Part shown: one piece after another, positions 8,087-16,725 of the stretch
How the letters are laid out: the number at the start of each line of letters is the position of its first letter
Position numbering within the stretch: the stretch's first letter is position 1
Assembly: GCF_017875325.1 (NCBI RefSeq)
Contig: NZ_JAGGMN010000001.1
Coordinates: 2,686,140-2,750,139, forward strand
DNA length: 64,000 nt
Reading direction: 5' to 3'
From: Methanofollis sp. W23
GTDB lineage: Archaea; Halobacteriota; Methanomicrobia; Methanomicrobiales; Methanofollaceae
Made by a program: the position numbers and the translations under genes
The notes under the pieces: generated by a model
Database searches by the model: none
What the model saw: the letters and a program-made list of their open reading frames with translations, nothing else
Told to the model about the DNA's origin: nothing

Positions 8087-8572
8087 ATCGAAAGTAGATT
8101 GACGCCGCGATATTTAGGGTTATGTCATGGGAATACGCAGGATCTGGGAGAGGAGAGGGGTGATGGGTTCAGTCTTTCCGGGACATCATGATCCTGTGTC
8201 CTGCCTCCAGTACGAGTGTTCGGAGAAGTCAGTCTTCACATCTGTCTGAATGTCCTTCTGATCACTCGCCCACTCTCATGCACCGCGCCCGAGGCTCATG
8301 TTCGTTCTGCTCACATTTTTGAAAATCTGACTTTGTAGAACTCCTCTAGATAGCCATCTCTGCGGAGGGCTTGCCTCCCCCTGCTCCCCCTGCCACACGA
8401 TAAAGGGGAGGAGAACAACTTGCCTCTTCATTGGCCATCCATTCGGCCTTCCCGACCATATCGAGGTCCTGGGGGTCTGGGGGCAGAGTTCCAGGTCGAA
8501 GAGAAAGGAGAGCAAGTGACACACAAGGTGAGATTTTCTAATCACCTTGCATCTGAAAGATTCCTCCAGACC
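8087..8572. repeat. Intergenic region with dispersed inverted-end element
   Basis: No gene is seen. 'gactttgtagaactcctc' at 8329-8346 is one end of the dispersed element family, followed by the typical body: a 'gcctccccctgc' tract, 'ttcccgaccatatcgagg' and 'ctgggggtctgggggcag' to about 8490. The far end is degenerate. The part between 8110 and 8320 shows nothing recognisable. Confidence 0.5.
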
Positions 8573-9229
8573 TTACAGGAGGCCGCGCTCACGCATCGAA
8601 AGGTGGGTTTTTTTCGTGAGGATGATATGGTCGAGGACCCGGATCCCGAGGATCCCGGCGGCGTCGAGAAGTTGCCTGGTGATGGCGATGTCCTCGCGGC
8701 TGGGTTCCGGCGATCCCGAGGGGTGGTTGTGGACGAAGACCACCGAGGCGGCGCGGTCGGTGATGACGTCGGCAAAGACCTCACGAGGGTGGACTGGGCT
8801 GTAGTTGAGGAGGCCTTTGGTGACGACGCGGTTGCCGACGACCTCCCCGGCGCCGTTGAGAGAGAGACAGACAAAATATTCCTGTTTTCGTTCGGCGATG
8901 TGGCGGACGAGCGGGAGGACGTCTTCGGGCCTCGTGATCCTGATATCATCCGGGACGAGTCGCCTTCTGGCCAGTTCGAAGGCGGCAGTGATCTGGGAGG
9001 CCTTGGCGGCGCCGACGCCGGGGATGGCAAGGAGGTCGGCGTAGGCCGGGACATCGCTGAGGGGGAGAGTCCCTTCGATCGCCCGTGCGACCTCAAGGAC
9101 GTCATGGCCAGGGCCACCGCTTCCGATGATCGCGGCGATGAGTTCCCGGTCGGTGAGAGCCTCAGGGCCTCTGGCGGCGATCTTCTCCCTGGGCCGGTCG
9201 AGGGCCGGAACCTCGGAGATCCGTTTCAT
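8573..9229 (-). CDS. radC: RadC family JAB-domain protein
   Basis: A 218-residue protein of the RadC/YeeS family. The N-terminal part carries a helix-hairpin-helix-like stretch ('LLAIPGVGAAKASQITAAFEL'). The C-terminal JAB/MPN metalloprotease-like domain has the metal motif 'VFVHNHPSGSPEPSREDI' (H-x-H-x7-S-x2-D) and an upstream Glu in 'REVFADVI'. Despite its name its role in DNA repair is uncertain in the family. The frame stays open far upstream across the opposite-strand rubrerythrin gene, but that extension is antisense. Three ATG codons lie at 9227-9235; the one at 9229 has 'cggag' at suitable distance. A TATA-like 'acatatatat' lies at about 9256-9266. Confidence 0.9.
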   Translation of the reverse strand: MKRISEVPALDRPREKIAARGPEALTDRELIAAIIGSGGPGHDVLEVARAIEGTLPLSDVPAYADLLAIPGVGAAKASQITAAFELARRRLVPDDIRITRPEDVLPLVRHIAERKQEYFVCLSLNGAGEVVGNRVVTKGLLNYSPVHPREVFADVITDRAASVVFVHNHPSGSPEPSREDIAITRQLLDAAGILGIRVLDHIILTKKTHLSMRERGLL

Positions 9230-9385
9230 CATCATCTCCGGTATCGTCGTCTCCAATATATATGTGTTTGAATGCCTTCCTGGCTGGAGTTCAGGGTCAT
9301 GGGGGAGTATTTTCCCTCGTTGATCAGGCCGTTCTCTCTCCTGACGGTGAAAAGTATTTTTAACGGCCAGGGTGAAGCACTGCAT

Positions 9386-9886
9386 ATGGCAACGATGGAG
9401 AACCTTAAGGACGCCTTTGCCGGGGAGTCGCAGGCGAACAGGAAGTATCAGTCTTTCTCTGAGAAGGCAGACGAAGAAGGGTTTCCGAATGTCGCACGTC
9501 TCTATCGTGCGGCGTCCAGGGCCGAGGCGATCCATGCCCGTCGCGAACTCAGCGTGATGGGCGGGGTGAAGAGCACGGCCGAGAACCTGGAAGGGAGCAT
9601 TGAAGGGGAGACCGAGGAGTTCACCGAGATGTACCCCGGCTTCATCGAGGAGGCGAAGCAGGAGGGGAACACCGAGGCCGTGGTCATCTTCACTCATGCG
9701 ATGAAGGCCGAACAGGTGCATGCCGGGCTGTACACCAGGGCCCTGGAGGCGTTGCGGGGCGGCAAGGACTTCGAGGGCGCCGAGGTTTTTCTCTGCCCGG
9801 TCTGTGGGAATATCGAGATTGGCAAACCCCCTGAGCGCTGCCCGATCTGCGGAGTGCCTGGTGCGAAGTTTATGAAGGTGGAGTGA
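9386..9886 (+). CDS. Rubrerythrin
   Basis: A 166-residue non-haem di-iron peroxidase fused to a C-terminal rubredoxin-like domain; it reduces H2O2 to water in anaerobes. The four-helix part shows the iron ligand motifs 'ESQANRKY', 'EAIH' and 'EQVH', typical of rubrerythrin. The C-terminal domain has 'CPVCGN' and 'CPICG', the Fe(SCys)4 site. ATG 9386 is preceded by 'ggtga' at 9371-9375; the longer frame upstream lacks support. A TATA-like 'agtatttttaac' lies at about 9353-9364. Divergent from radC. Confidence 0.95.
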   Translation: MATMENLKDAFAGESQANRKYQSFSEKADEEGFPNVARLYRAASRAEAIHARRELSVMGGVKSTAENLEGSIEGETEEFTEMYPGFIEEAKQEGNTEAVVIFTHAMKAEQVHAGLYTRALEALRGGKDFEGAEVFLCPVCGNIEIGKPPERCPICGVPGAKFMKVE

Positions 9887-10664
9887 AAGTCTCCCCTGAC
9901 ATTCTTTTATGCAATTTTTAACTCTGTAGAATCAGGCATGGACCCCAGGTTCACGCATATGGGATGAACATGATCATTGGTCTCCAGGGTGTGTGGGCCC
10001 ATGATGCTCCCCCTGTAGCGCAGGACGCCACAGAGGGACCACCACTCACCTGCCGCCCCCACCTCTCCTCTGTCCAGGGGGTGCCTCCCGGCGCGAGATG
10101 ACAGAGAAGATTCTATGATCTGGGGCGGCACCCCTGATCACATCGCGCCTTCCCCCACCTTCACCCCGCAGGCGAGGCTCCCCTGGACCCCGGGAATGGC
10201 GATAGAGGTGAGAAAGCAGGGCTCCGATCGTGCTTAGGGTGTCTCTCTCATCTGTATGTCATCATCGACGAGATCAGGATGGTTCATCATAAAAACCAGG
10301 GAAGATTGTCGTCAGGATCATTTTCATGGTAAATTCTCTGGATGTCTCACTCTGGCGGGGGCGTGCTGCCCCCTGAACCCCCTGCCACACGAGAGGTCGA
10401 GGACGGGAGCATCCTCTTTATGGCCGTCTATTCTGCCTTCCCTACTCTATCTTGCTTCCTGGGGTCAGGGGGCAGCGCCCCCGGCACATGTGATGGGGAA
10501 GGCGGGCGAGTCGCGCTCACATCAATATATGATGTGAGCGTTCGGCCCTCGACATTTTAGATTGATATGGAGGGAATTTATGAGGGTTTTCTGGTGACTG
10601 TCATCCCCGATATGTCCGAGGAGATAAATGGAAACCTATAATTCTCCCGAAGGAGAGCATCGGG
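9887..10664. repeat. Intergenic region with repeat-derived segments
   Basis: There is no gene in these 778 bases. Several G/C-rich segments of the dispersed family are present: 'ggctcccctggaccccggg' near 10180, 'gcgtgctgccccctgaaccc' near 10360 and 'ggggtcagggggcagcgccc' near 10460. Between them lies the phrase 'ggatcattttcatggtaaa' near 10316, also seen near 283. A TATA-like stretch near 10633-10643 and 'aaggagag' at about 10650 precede the kinase gene. Confidence 0.5.
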
Positions 10665-12128
10665 ATGGGTTTTTGGATGCAGGAAGGACAGCAGAAAAGG
10701 TGGCCGATAGGTTCTATTCTGGTGTTTGATCCAGATGACCGGGTTAAGGACCATATGAAGGACGCCCTCGGGTACGACGATACGCTCCCGGTCGTGATCC
10801 ATCATTCGGTGGACGAAGCCCTTGAATATCTTGCAACCACTCCTTGTTACGCGATATTTGCACAGTATCAGGTGCCGGATACCAACAGCCTCGCCTTCTT
10901 CAGGACGGTGCGGGCCCGGCACCCAGATATTCCTTTTATCTTCTTTGCCGGGACGGCGGCGGATGAGGTCTCGGAGGGGATCGTCTCAGGGGCCGACCTA
11001 TTCCTCCCGACCGTCGGCGATGGTTCTGCGCTTGAACCCGTTGTCCGTTGCCTTGCGGCACAGCGGCAGACAGTGCGCCACCTCGGCATGGCGCGGATCG
11101 CTCTTGAACGCGCCGGTGATCTGGTCTTCTGGCTGGATGCCGAGGGGAGGTTTGTCTATATCAACGAGACTGCCTCGGCTCTTCTGGGCTACTCACGCGA
11201 GGAGTTTGCAACGATGACGCTTGCCGATATTGATCCTGGTTTTCCGAAAGAGCGATGGCCCGAAGCCTGGAAGGGGATGAAATTGCGTCGGCGTGTATCC
11301 CAGGAGTCTTCACACCTGACGAAGGCGGGGAAGACGATCCCCCTGGAGATCAGTGGGGAATATCTTCATTTTGACGGCACGGAATATCTCTGCGCGATCG
11401 CCCGGGATATCTCTGACCACAAGCAGGCGGTGTCGGCGGTGCGGGAGGCGAACAGGAAACTCAATCTCCTTTCTGGCATCACGCGCCACGACATCCTCAA
11501 TCAGGTCACCGCCCTTTCCGGCTACCTTCATCTTCTTGGCCGCGAGTTGGAGGGGGAGGACAACCCGGCGGTGCAGAAGTATCTTGGACGGTGTCAGACG
11601 GCTGCAGAGACGATCCAGCGCCAGATATCGTTTACCCGTGACTATGAAGAACTGGGCGTGCACGGGGCGGTGTGGCAGTCGGTGGACGAGGTGGTGCGGC
11701 ATGCGGCGGCCACAGTCCTGCCAGGACATCTTGACTTCAGTGTTGAGACAGGGGGGCTGGAAGTCTATGCCGACCCGATGCTGGAGAAGGTCTTCTTCAA
11801 CCTCCTGGAGAATTCTGTCCGTCACGGGGGTGGCGTGACCATGGTGAGGGTTGGGTTCTCAGGGGATGAGCGCGGCGGGGTCATCGTCGTAGAGGACAAC
11901 GGTGTCGGTGTCCCTGACGGCGAGAAAGCTTCGATCTTTGAGGTAAGGTTTGGCAGGAAGGCCGGGGGGTTCGGGCTTTTTCTGGTGCAGTCGATCCTGG
12001 GCATCACCGGGATGACGATCGCCGAGACCGGGCGGGAAGGCGAGGGGGCGCGCTTTGAGATCAGGGTGCCGCCTGGGGGATGCCGGGTTCATCCTGAAGA
12101 AGAGGGAATGAGTTCTCCAGATCCCTGA
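10665..12128 (+). CDS. Histidine kinase with degenerate receiver and PAS domain
   Basis: A 487-residue soluble protein. Residues 15-135 have a receiver-like fold: 'ILVFDPDD' supplies the acidic pocket, but the phospho-acceptor position in 'AIFAQYQVPD' is not Asp, and the conserved Lys is replaced in 'LFLPTVG'. A PAS domain follows at 140-255 ('DLVFWLDAEGRFVYINETA'). The kinase part has His275 in 'TRHDILNQ', N box 'FNLLENSVRHGG', G1 'DNGVGVP' and G2 'GGFGLFL'. The core closely resembles the kinase at 2640-5099, including 'TGREGEGARFEI' near the end, so the two are paralogues. 'aaggagag' precedes the ATG. Its stop shares bases with a possible ATG of the next gene. Confidence 0.92.
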   Translation: MGFWMQEGQQKRWPIGSILVFDPDDRVKDHMKDALGYDDTLPVVIHHSVDEALEYLATTPCYAIFAQYQVPDTNSLAFFRTVRARHPDIPFIFFAGTAADEVSEGIVSGADLFLPTVGDGSALEPVVRCLAAQRQTVRHLGMARIALERAGDLVFWLDAEGRFVYINETASALLGYSREEFATMTLADIDPGFPKERWPEAWKGMKLRRRVSQESSHLTKAGKTIPLEISGEYLHFDGTEYLCAIARDISDHKQAVSAVREANRKLNLLSGITRHDILNQVTALSGYLHLLGRELEGEDNPAVQKYLGRCQTAAETIQRQISFTRDYEELGVHGAVWQSVDEVVRHAAATVLPGHLDFSVETGGLEVYADPMLEKVFFNLLENSVRHGGGVTMVRVGFSGDERGGVIVVEDNGVGVPDGEKASIFEVRFGRKAGGFGLFLVQSILGITGMTIAETGREGEGARFEIRVPPGGCRVHPEEEGMSSPDP

Positions 12129-12781
12129 TGACCGGGTCCAGGACCGTCGCCTCTATCATCCCGGCCTCCCAATATCCTTCCACAATGCAGGGCATGGACG
12201 ACGAGATGGACCGGATGCGAGCATATGTGGAGACCGCTCTCGGGGCCTCGGGGTCCCACGGCTATGACCATATCCTCAGGGTCACCCGCCTCTGCCAGGT
12301 GATCGGCCGGGTCGAGGGTGCCGACATGCGGGTGCTCATCCCGGCGGCGCTCTTCCATGACGTCGCCCGCCCCCTGGAGGAGAAGCGCGGGCTTCGTCAT
12401 GAGGAAGAGGGGGCTCGGGTCGCGGATGCCTATCTCAAGGGCGTCCACTATGATCCCGCTCTTATCCTGGCAATCGCCCATGCCATCCGCACCCACCGCT
12501 ACCGCTCCCGCGCCACGCCCGAGACCCTGGAGGCAAAGATCCTCTCCGACGCCGACAAACTCGACGCAATCGGGGCGGTCGGTATTGCCCGGACCTTTTT
12601 GCGGGCAGGAGAGCACGGCGAAGGGATCCAGGACGCCATGGGCCATATCGAGGAGAAACTCCTGAAACTGAAGGACTTGATGTACACCGGGGGGGCGAGA
12701 CAGATCGCCGAAGAACGGCATGCGTTTCTCATCAGGTTTGTGGAGAATATGGAGGGGGAGATGGGGGGTGACCTGGAGTGA
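12128..12781 (+). CDS. HD-domain metal-dependent phosphohydrolase
   Basis: A protein of up to 217 residues in the HD superfamily. Motifs in order are 'GSHGYDHILRV' (first His), 'AALFHDVARP' (the His-Asp pair), a downstream His in 'AIAHAIRTHR' and Asp in 'LSDADKLDAIG'. These are the metal ligands of HD phosphohydrolases, which usually act on nucleotides or phosphate esters; the substrate cannot be told. The ATG at 12128 overlaps the kinase stop as TGATG, which suggests coupling. The first 19 residues are not family-like, however, so ATG 12185 or 12194 could be the real start (about 198 residues). Confidence 0.84.
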   Translation: MTGSRTVASIIPASQYPSTMQGMDDEMDRMRAYVETALGASGSHGYDHILRVTRLCQVIGRVEGADMRVLIPAALFHDVARPLEEKRGLRHEEEGARVADAYLKGVHYDPALILAIAHAIRTHRYRSRATPETLEAKILSDADKLDAIGAVGIARTFLRAGEHGEGIQDAMGHIEEKLLKLKDLMYTGGARQIAEERHAFLIRFVENMEGEMGGDLE

Positions 12782-13174
12782 GAGGGCATTTCCGCTCTTT
12801 TCTTGTGTGAACGAAACTTTCTGAATCGTTGCTCCGACATTCTCTGCTCCTCTTTATGGGGGGCACTCTTGAGTTGAAAATCTGCTTTTATCCGGTGGAC
12901 TTTCACGCCATGGGTGCTGTATCCTCTTGACTCCCTCTGGTCGTTCCCCTGGCGTCTGGCATGATCGATATGGGAGAATGGTGGGGTGATGCTCATACCG
13001 TCCCAGATCATGAGGGGTTCTACACGGCTGGGGCGTGACACTTTCGGGACAAACTCGCGGTAGGGCCGGGACGCCAGTTTGTTTCATGCGCATCTCTCCA
13101 CAGCCCTGCACGTCGCCCTTCACCAGAAACCCTAAATGAGATGGTTCCCGATTTCTGAAGAAACAGGAGCCTTC
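12782..13174. other. Intergenic region, possible decayed element end
   Basis: No gene is recognised. 'gaggggttctacacggct' at about 13013-13030 resembles the right end of the dispersed inverted-end family, but no clear left end or body was found. 'caggag' just before 13175 is the ribosome-binding site of the antiporter gene. Confidence 0.35.
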
Positions 13175-15166
13175 ATGGAAGCAGTAATCCTCGACGACAT
13201 CCTCGTCATCTTCACCCTCTCTATCGCCATCCTCTTCCTCTGTTCACGCCTGAAGATCCCTGGCATCGTTGGGTTTCTCATCACCGGGATGGTCGCGGGG
13301 CCGCACGCCCTCGGGCTCATCGACGACCCCGAGAGCGTCCAGGCCCTTGCCGAGATCGGGGTGGTCCTCCTCCTCTTCACCATTGGGATGGAGTTCTCGT
13401 TCCAGCATCTGCTGCGGATCCGCCGGGCCGTGCTCATCGGCGGCACCCTCCAGGTGGTTCTTACCGTCGTCGCGGTGGCGGCCGCAGGCACCTTCTTCGG
13501 GCTCGTACCTGGGCAGGCAGTCTTTTTTGGGTTTCTCCTCTCCCTCTCCAGCACCGCCATCGTCCTCTCGCTCCTCCAGGAACGCTCTGAAGTGGAAAGC
13601 CCGCACGGCCGCACCACCCTCGGGATCCTCATTTTTCAGGATCTGGTCATCATCCCGATGATGCTCCTCGTCCCCTTCCTTGCAGGGGAGGGCGGCGAAC
13701 CTGGCAGCGGGTCGGTCTTGGTTTTTCTGCTTACTTCGGCCGGGCTTATCGCCTACGTGGTCGTCTCGGCAAAATGGCTCGTCCCAAAACTCCTCTTCCA
13801 TGCCGCCAGGCTGCGGAGCCGCGAGATCTTTCTCCTCTCCATCATCGTCATCTGCCTCTTCACCGCCTGGCTCACCCAGAGCGCCGGGCTCTCCCTCTCC
13901 CTCGGCGCATTCCTCGCTGGGCTGATCGTATCCGAGTCCGAATACGCCCACGAAGCCCTCGGCACCGTACTCCCCTTCAAAGACGTCTTCACCAGTTTTT
14001 TCTTTGTCTCGGTCGGGATGCTCCTTGACCTCAGGTTCGTCGTCGACCACCCCTGGATCGTCCTGCTCCTGGCCCTCGCCGTCATCATGGGCAAGAGCGT
14101 CGTCGCCGCGGGCGTCACCTCGCTCCTCGGGTCGTCCCTGCGGACCTCAGTCCTCACCGGGACGGCGCTCAGCCAGGTCGGTGAGTTTTCGTTTATCCTC
14201 TCGGTGGTGGGCGTGCAATATGGCCTCCTCAGTCCCTGGGCCGAGCAGGTCTTCCTGGCCGTGGCGGTGGTCACGATGATCGCCACGCCCTTTACCGTCG
14301 GGTTCTCACCTCGTCTTGCCGAACGCTCCTGCCGTCTCCCTCTCCCCGAACGGGTCAGGACAGGGAGTATCAGGGAGGCCCCTCCCGACGAACCGGTGCT
14401 GCGCGATCATATTGTCATCGTCGGGTTCGGGCTCAGCGGCAGGCATGTGGCCAGGGCCGCAAGGGCCGCCAAAATCCCATACGTCGTCGTCGAGATGAAC
14501 CCAGAGACCGTGCGCGAGGAGCGGGGGCGGGGCGAGGTGATCTATTATGGCAATGCGGCCAGAGCGGCGGTCCTCGAACAGGCAGGCATCGACCGGGCCA
14601 AGGCGCTCGTTGTCGTCATCTCGGACCCGTCGGCGACCGGGCGAGTGGTGGCGACAGCCAGGCGGGCCAATCCGCACCTCCAGATCATCGCCAGGACACG
14701 CTATGTGAGCGAGATGGAGGACCTCTTCAGGCTCGGAGCCGACGAGGTGATCCCTGCCGAATTCGAGACCTCGGTCGAGATCTTCACCAGGATCCTCACT
14801 ACCTACCTGGTGCCGAGAGAAGAGATCGAGCGGTTCACTGCTGAGGTGCGGGCTGGGGGCTACGGGTTCCTCAGGGCCACGGCCATGCAAGCACCACGTC
14901 TCCACGACATCGGGTTCTTCCAGCCAGGTGCCGAGGTCGAGAGCCTCAGGGTCGGTGAGGGCGCGAAGGTCGAGGGGCGGAGCCTGGCCGATCTCGACCT
15001 GCGCAGGCGATACGGAGTGACGGTCCTGGCGGTCCGCCGGGGGGCCACCGTCCTCTCCACCCCGAGCGGGGAGACAGAGCTCATGGCCGGGGACGTCTGC
15101 GTGGTCATCGGTCCCGAGGAGAAGGTCGCTGGCGTCGACCCGCTCTTCAGGGGTGAGGGGGTATGA
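13175..15166 (+). CDS. Kef/CPA2-type monovalent cation:proton antiporter with RCK (TrkA) domain
   Basis: A 663-residue membrane transporter. Residues 1-390 form about twelve transmembrane helices of the CPA2 type, with 'LKIPGIVGFLITGMVAGP' early and the family's 'LGAFLAGLIVSESEY' later. Residues about 405-520 form a TrkA-N/RCK nucleotide-binding domain starting 'HIVIVGFGLSGRHVARA' (G-x-G-x2-G). Residues 570-660 form a TrkA-C ligand domain. It most likely exchanges K+ or Na+ for H+ under control of a bound nucleotide. ATG 13175 is preferred because 'aggag' at 13165-13169 is correctly spaced. It converges on the Grx-TrxR gene with a 20 bp overlap; a decayed relative lies on that gene's far side. 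Confidence 0.94.
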   Translation: MEAVILDDILVIFTLSIAILFLCSRLKIPGIVGFLITGMVAGPHALGLIDDPESVQALAEIGVVLLLFTIGMEFSFQHLLRIRRAVLIGGTLQVVLTVVAVAAAGTFFGLVPGQAVFFGFLLSLSSTAIVLSLLQERSEVESPHGRTTLGILIFQDLVIIPMMLLVPFLAGEGGEPGSGSVLVFLLTSAGLIAYVVVSAKWLVPKLLFHAARLRSREIFLLSIIVICLFTAWLTQSAGLSLSLGAFLAGLIVSESEYAHEALGTVLPFKDVFTSFFFVSVGMLLDLRFVVDHPWIVLLLALAVIMGKSVVAAGVTSLLGSSLRTSVLTGTALSQVGEFSFILSVVGVQYGLLSPWAEQVFLAVAVVTMIATPFTVGFSPRLAERSCRLPLPERVRTGSIREAPPDEPVLRDHIVIVGFGLSGRHVARAARAAKIPYVVVEMNPETVREERGRGEVIYYGNAARAAVLEQAGIDRAKALVVVISDPSATGRVVATARRANPHLQIIARTRYVSEMEDLFRLGADEVIPAEFETSVEIFTRILTTYLVPREEIERFTAEVRAGGYGFLRATAMQAPRLHDIGFFQPGAEVESLRVGEGAKVEGRSLADLDLRRRYGVTVLAVRRGATVLSTPSGETELMAGDVCVVIGPEEKVAGVDPLFRGEGV

Positions 15167-16355
15167 GCGGCGGCCTGGCAACTTTTGCCGCGGCCTTCGC
15201 CTCTCCGGCCATCAGGTAAGTATGGACCTCGAGGGCGGCCTTCGCCCCTTCGCCTGCGGCGATGATGATCTGTTTGCCCCTGACCGAGGTGACGTCGCCG
15301 GCGGCAAAGATCCCGGGCTGAGAGGTCTGGCAGTTCTCGTCCACCTGGATCTCGGCCTGGTCATTGAGCCTGACCAGGTCCTTGACCGCGGCGGTGTTGG
15401 GTTCGTGGCCGATCTCGGCGAAGACCCCGTCGACCGCGAGTCTCCTTTCTGTGCCGCGCTCCGCGTCCTTCATCCGTACGCCAGAGAGCACCTCTCCGCC
15501 AAGGAGGCCGGTCACGGTGTAGGGCATATGCACCGTGATGTTCTCGTGCTCGTCCAGGCGGTCGGCATAGACGGGATCAGCCCTGATCTGTGAACGGACA
15601 ATGAGGTGGACCGAGCGTGCGATCCTGGCCATCTCCAGGGCAGCGGTGACGGCCGAGTTCCCGCCGCCGACGACGGCGACGTCTTTGCCCTTGAAGAGGG
15701 GGCCATCGCAGGTGGAGCAGACAGAGACTCCGCGGCCCCAGAACTTCTCCTCCCCCTCGACGCCGAGCCGGCGGGGTTGGCGGCCGGTGGCGACGATGAG
15801 GCTCCTGGCCTTAAAGGTCTCCCCTGCATAGGTGGCGACCGCAAAGAGGTCGTCTGGCCCCCGGCTCACCCCGGTGACACGGTCGAGTTCGAGGCGGACA
15901 TTGGCGCCCCTGGCCTGTTCTTCGAACCGGTTCATGAGATCTTCGCCGGTGACCATCCGGTAGCCCATATAATTCTCGACAGCCCAGCTCTCCATGGCCT
16001 GCCCACCGATATTCTCTGAGATGACGAGGGTGGAGAGAGATTTTCTGGTGGTGTAGACCGCGGCCGTCAACCCGGCGGGTCCTGCCCCGAGGATGACGAC
16101 GTCGAAGGTGTCGCCGCCCCGTTCTGTCCCGAAGACCTCGGTGAGCCTGGGAGCGTCGAAACCGACGATCACCTCCTCGCCGACGACGGTGACCGGCACG
16201 CCGAGTTGCCCTGAGATGCGGTACAGGTCGGCGGCCGCCTGCTCGTCGGCGCCGGCGTCGATGTTACGATAAGTGATCCCGTGTTTTTCCAGGAAGGCCT
16301 TGACCATCCGGCAGTAAGGGCACTGTCTGGTGGAGTAGACGATGACTTCAGGCAT
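15147..16355 (-). CDS. Glutaredoxin-thioredoxin reductase fusion protein
   Basis: A 402-residue fusion. Residues 1-78 are a glutaredoxin domain with redox motif 'CPYC' (Cys12, Cys15) and the cis-Pro segment 'GVPVTVVGEEV'. Residues 83-390 are a low-molecular-weight thioredoxin reductase: FAD motif 'VVILGAGPAGLTAA', redox pair Cys213/Cys216 in 'VCSTCDGP', NAD(P) motif 'VAVVGGGNSA' and the second FAD motif 'GIFAAGDV'. The fusion suggests that electrons from NAD(P)H or reduced flavin pass directly to the attached Grx domain. ATG 16355 starts just before the Grx strand; the open frame beyond it reads through a decayed antiporter. It converges with the antiporter gene. Confidence 0.93.
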   Translation of the reverse strand: MPEVIVYSTRQCPYCRMVKAFLEKHGITYRNIDAGADEQAAADLYRISGQLGVPVTVVGEEVIVGFDAPRLTEVFGTERGGDTFDVVILGAGPAGLTAAVYTTRKSLSTLVISENIGGQAMESWAVENYMGYRMVTGEDLMNRFEEQARGANVRLELDRVTGVSRGPDDLFAVATYAGETFKARSLIVATGRQPRRLGVEGEEKFWGRGVSVCSTCDGPLFKGKDVAVVGGGNSAVTAALEMARIARSVHLIVRSQIRADPVYADRLDEHENITVHMPYTVTGLLGGEVLSGVRMKDAERGTERRLAVDGVFAEIGHEPNTAAVKDLVRLNDQAEIQVDENCQTSQPGIFAAGDVTSVRGKQIIIAAGEGAKAALEVHTYLMAGEAKAAAKVARPPLIPPHP

Positions 16356-16429
16356 GTGAGGGGGGTAGTAAAGGGGAGATAAAAGGGTTGTGGGATCGGG
16401 GGTCGATCTCCCTGGAGGGCAGCGGGAGC

Positions 16430-16627
16430 GGCATGACATTTCAGGGACATATCCATCCCGATCTCTGTGAGGAGATGGACGTCGGCCTGGTCCCCGATGA
16501 GTCCCGGACCGTACGGTCCTGCAGGCACCCCGGTGAGGACAAAGGCGACGATGCCTGGCACCTTCATCTGCTGGCAGAATGCGAGGCCACAATCGAGAGT
16601 GTGAATATGATGAGAATTTCAGTAAGA
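16430..16627 (-). pseudogene. Decayed fragment of a Kef-type cation:proton antiporter
   Basis: Reading the minus strand gives 'EILIIFTLSIV', then after a one-base frameshift 'GLAFCQQMKVPGIVAFVLTG', then 'GPGLIGDQADVHLLTEIGMD'. This follows the N-terminal region of the intact antiporter at 13175 ('DILVIFTLSIA', 'LFLCSRLKIPGIVGFLITG', 'ALGLIDDPESVQALAEIG') almost residue for residue. A short internal deletion seems to join 'EIG' directly to the later 'ME-S' segment. The rest of the gene is gone. It lies directly upstream of the Grx-TrxR start. Confidence 0.8.
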
Positions 16628-16710
16628 AACTGGTCATTGAGGGGTATGGATATCAAGTGGTGGCGGTGTCCCTGGAAAGAGGGGTTCCTGATGAGCGAAT
16701 TAAGAATGAG

Positions 16711-16724
16711 AGGGAAAAAAGGGG
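16711..16724 (-). terminator. Probable T-rich terminator after tfrB
   Basis: Immediately after the tfrB stop, the transcript strand reads a run of Ts ('ccccttttttccc'), the usual archaeal intrinsic termination signal. Confidence 0.5.
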
Positions 16725-16725
16725 T

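Noticed and set aside
9230-9721. Open frame extending radC upstream to 9721
   Set aside because: It runs antisense over the rubrerythrin gene and lacks RadC residues before 9229, where an ATG with a ribosome-binding site stands.
16356-16637. N-terminal extension of the Grx-TrxR frame
   Set aside because: The extra residues come from the decayed antiporter read in another frame; the Grx domain starts properly at ATG 16355.
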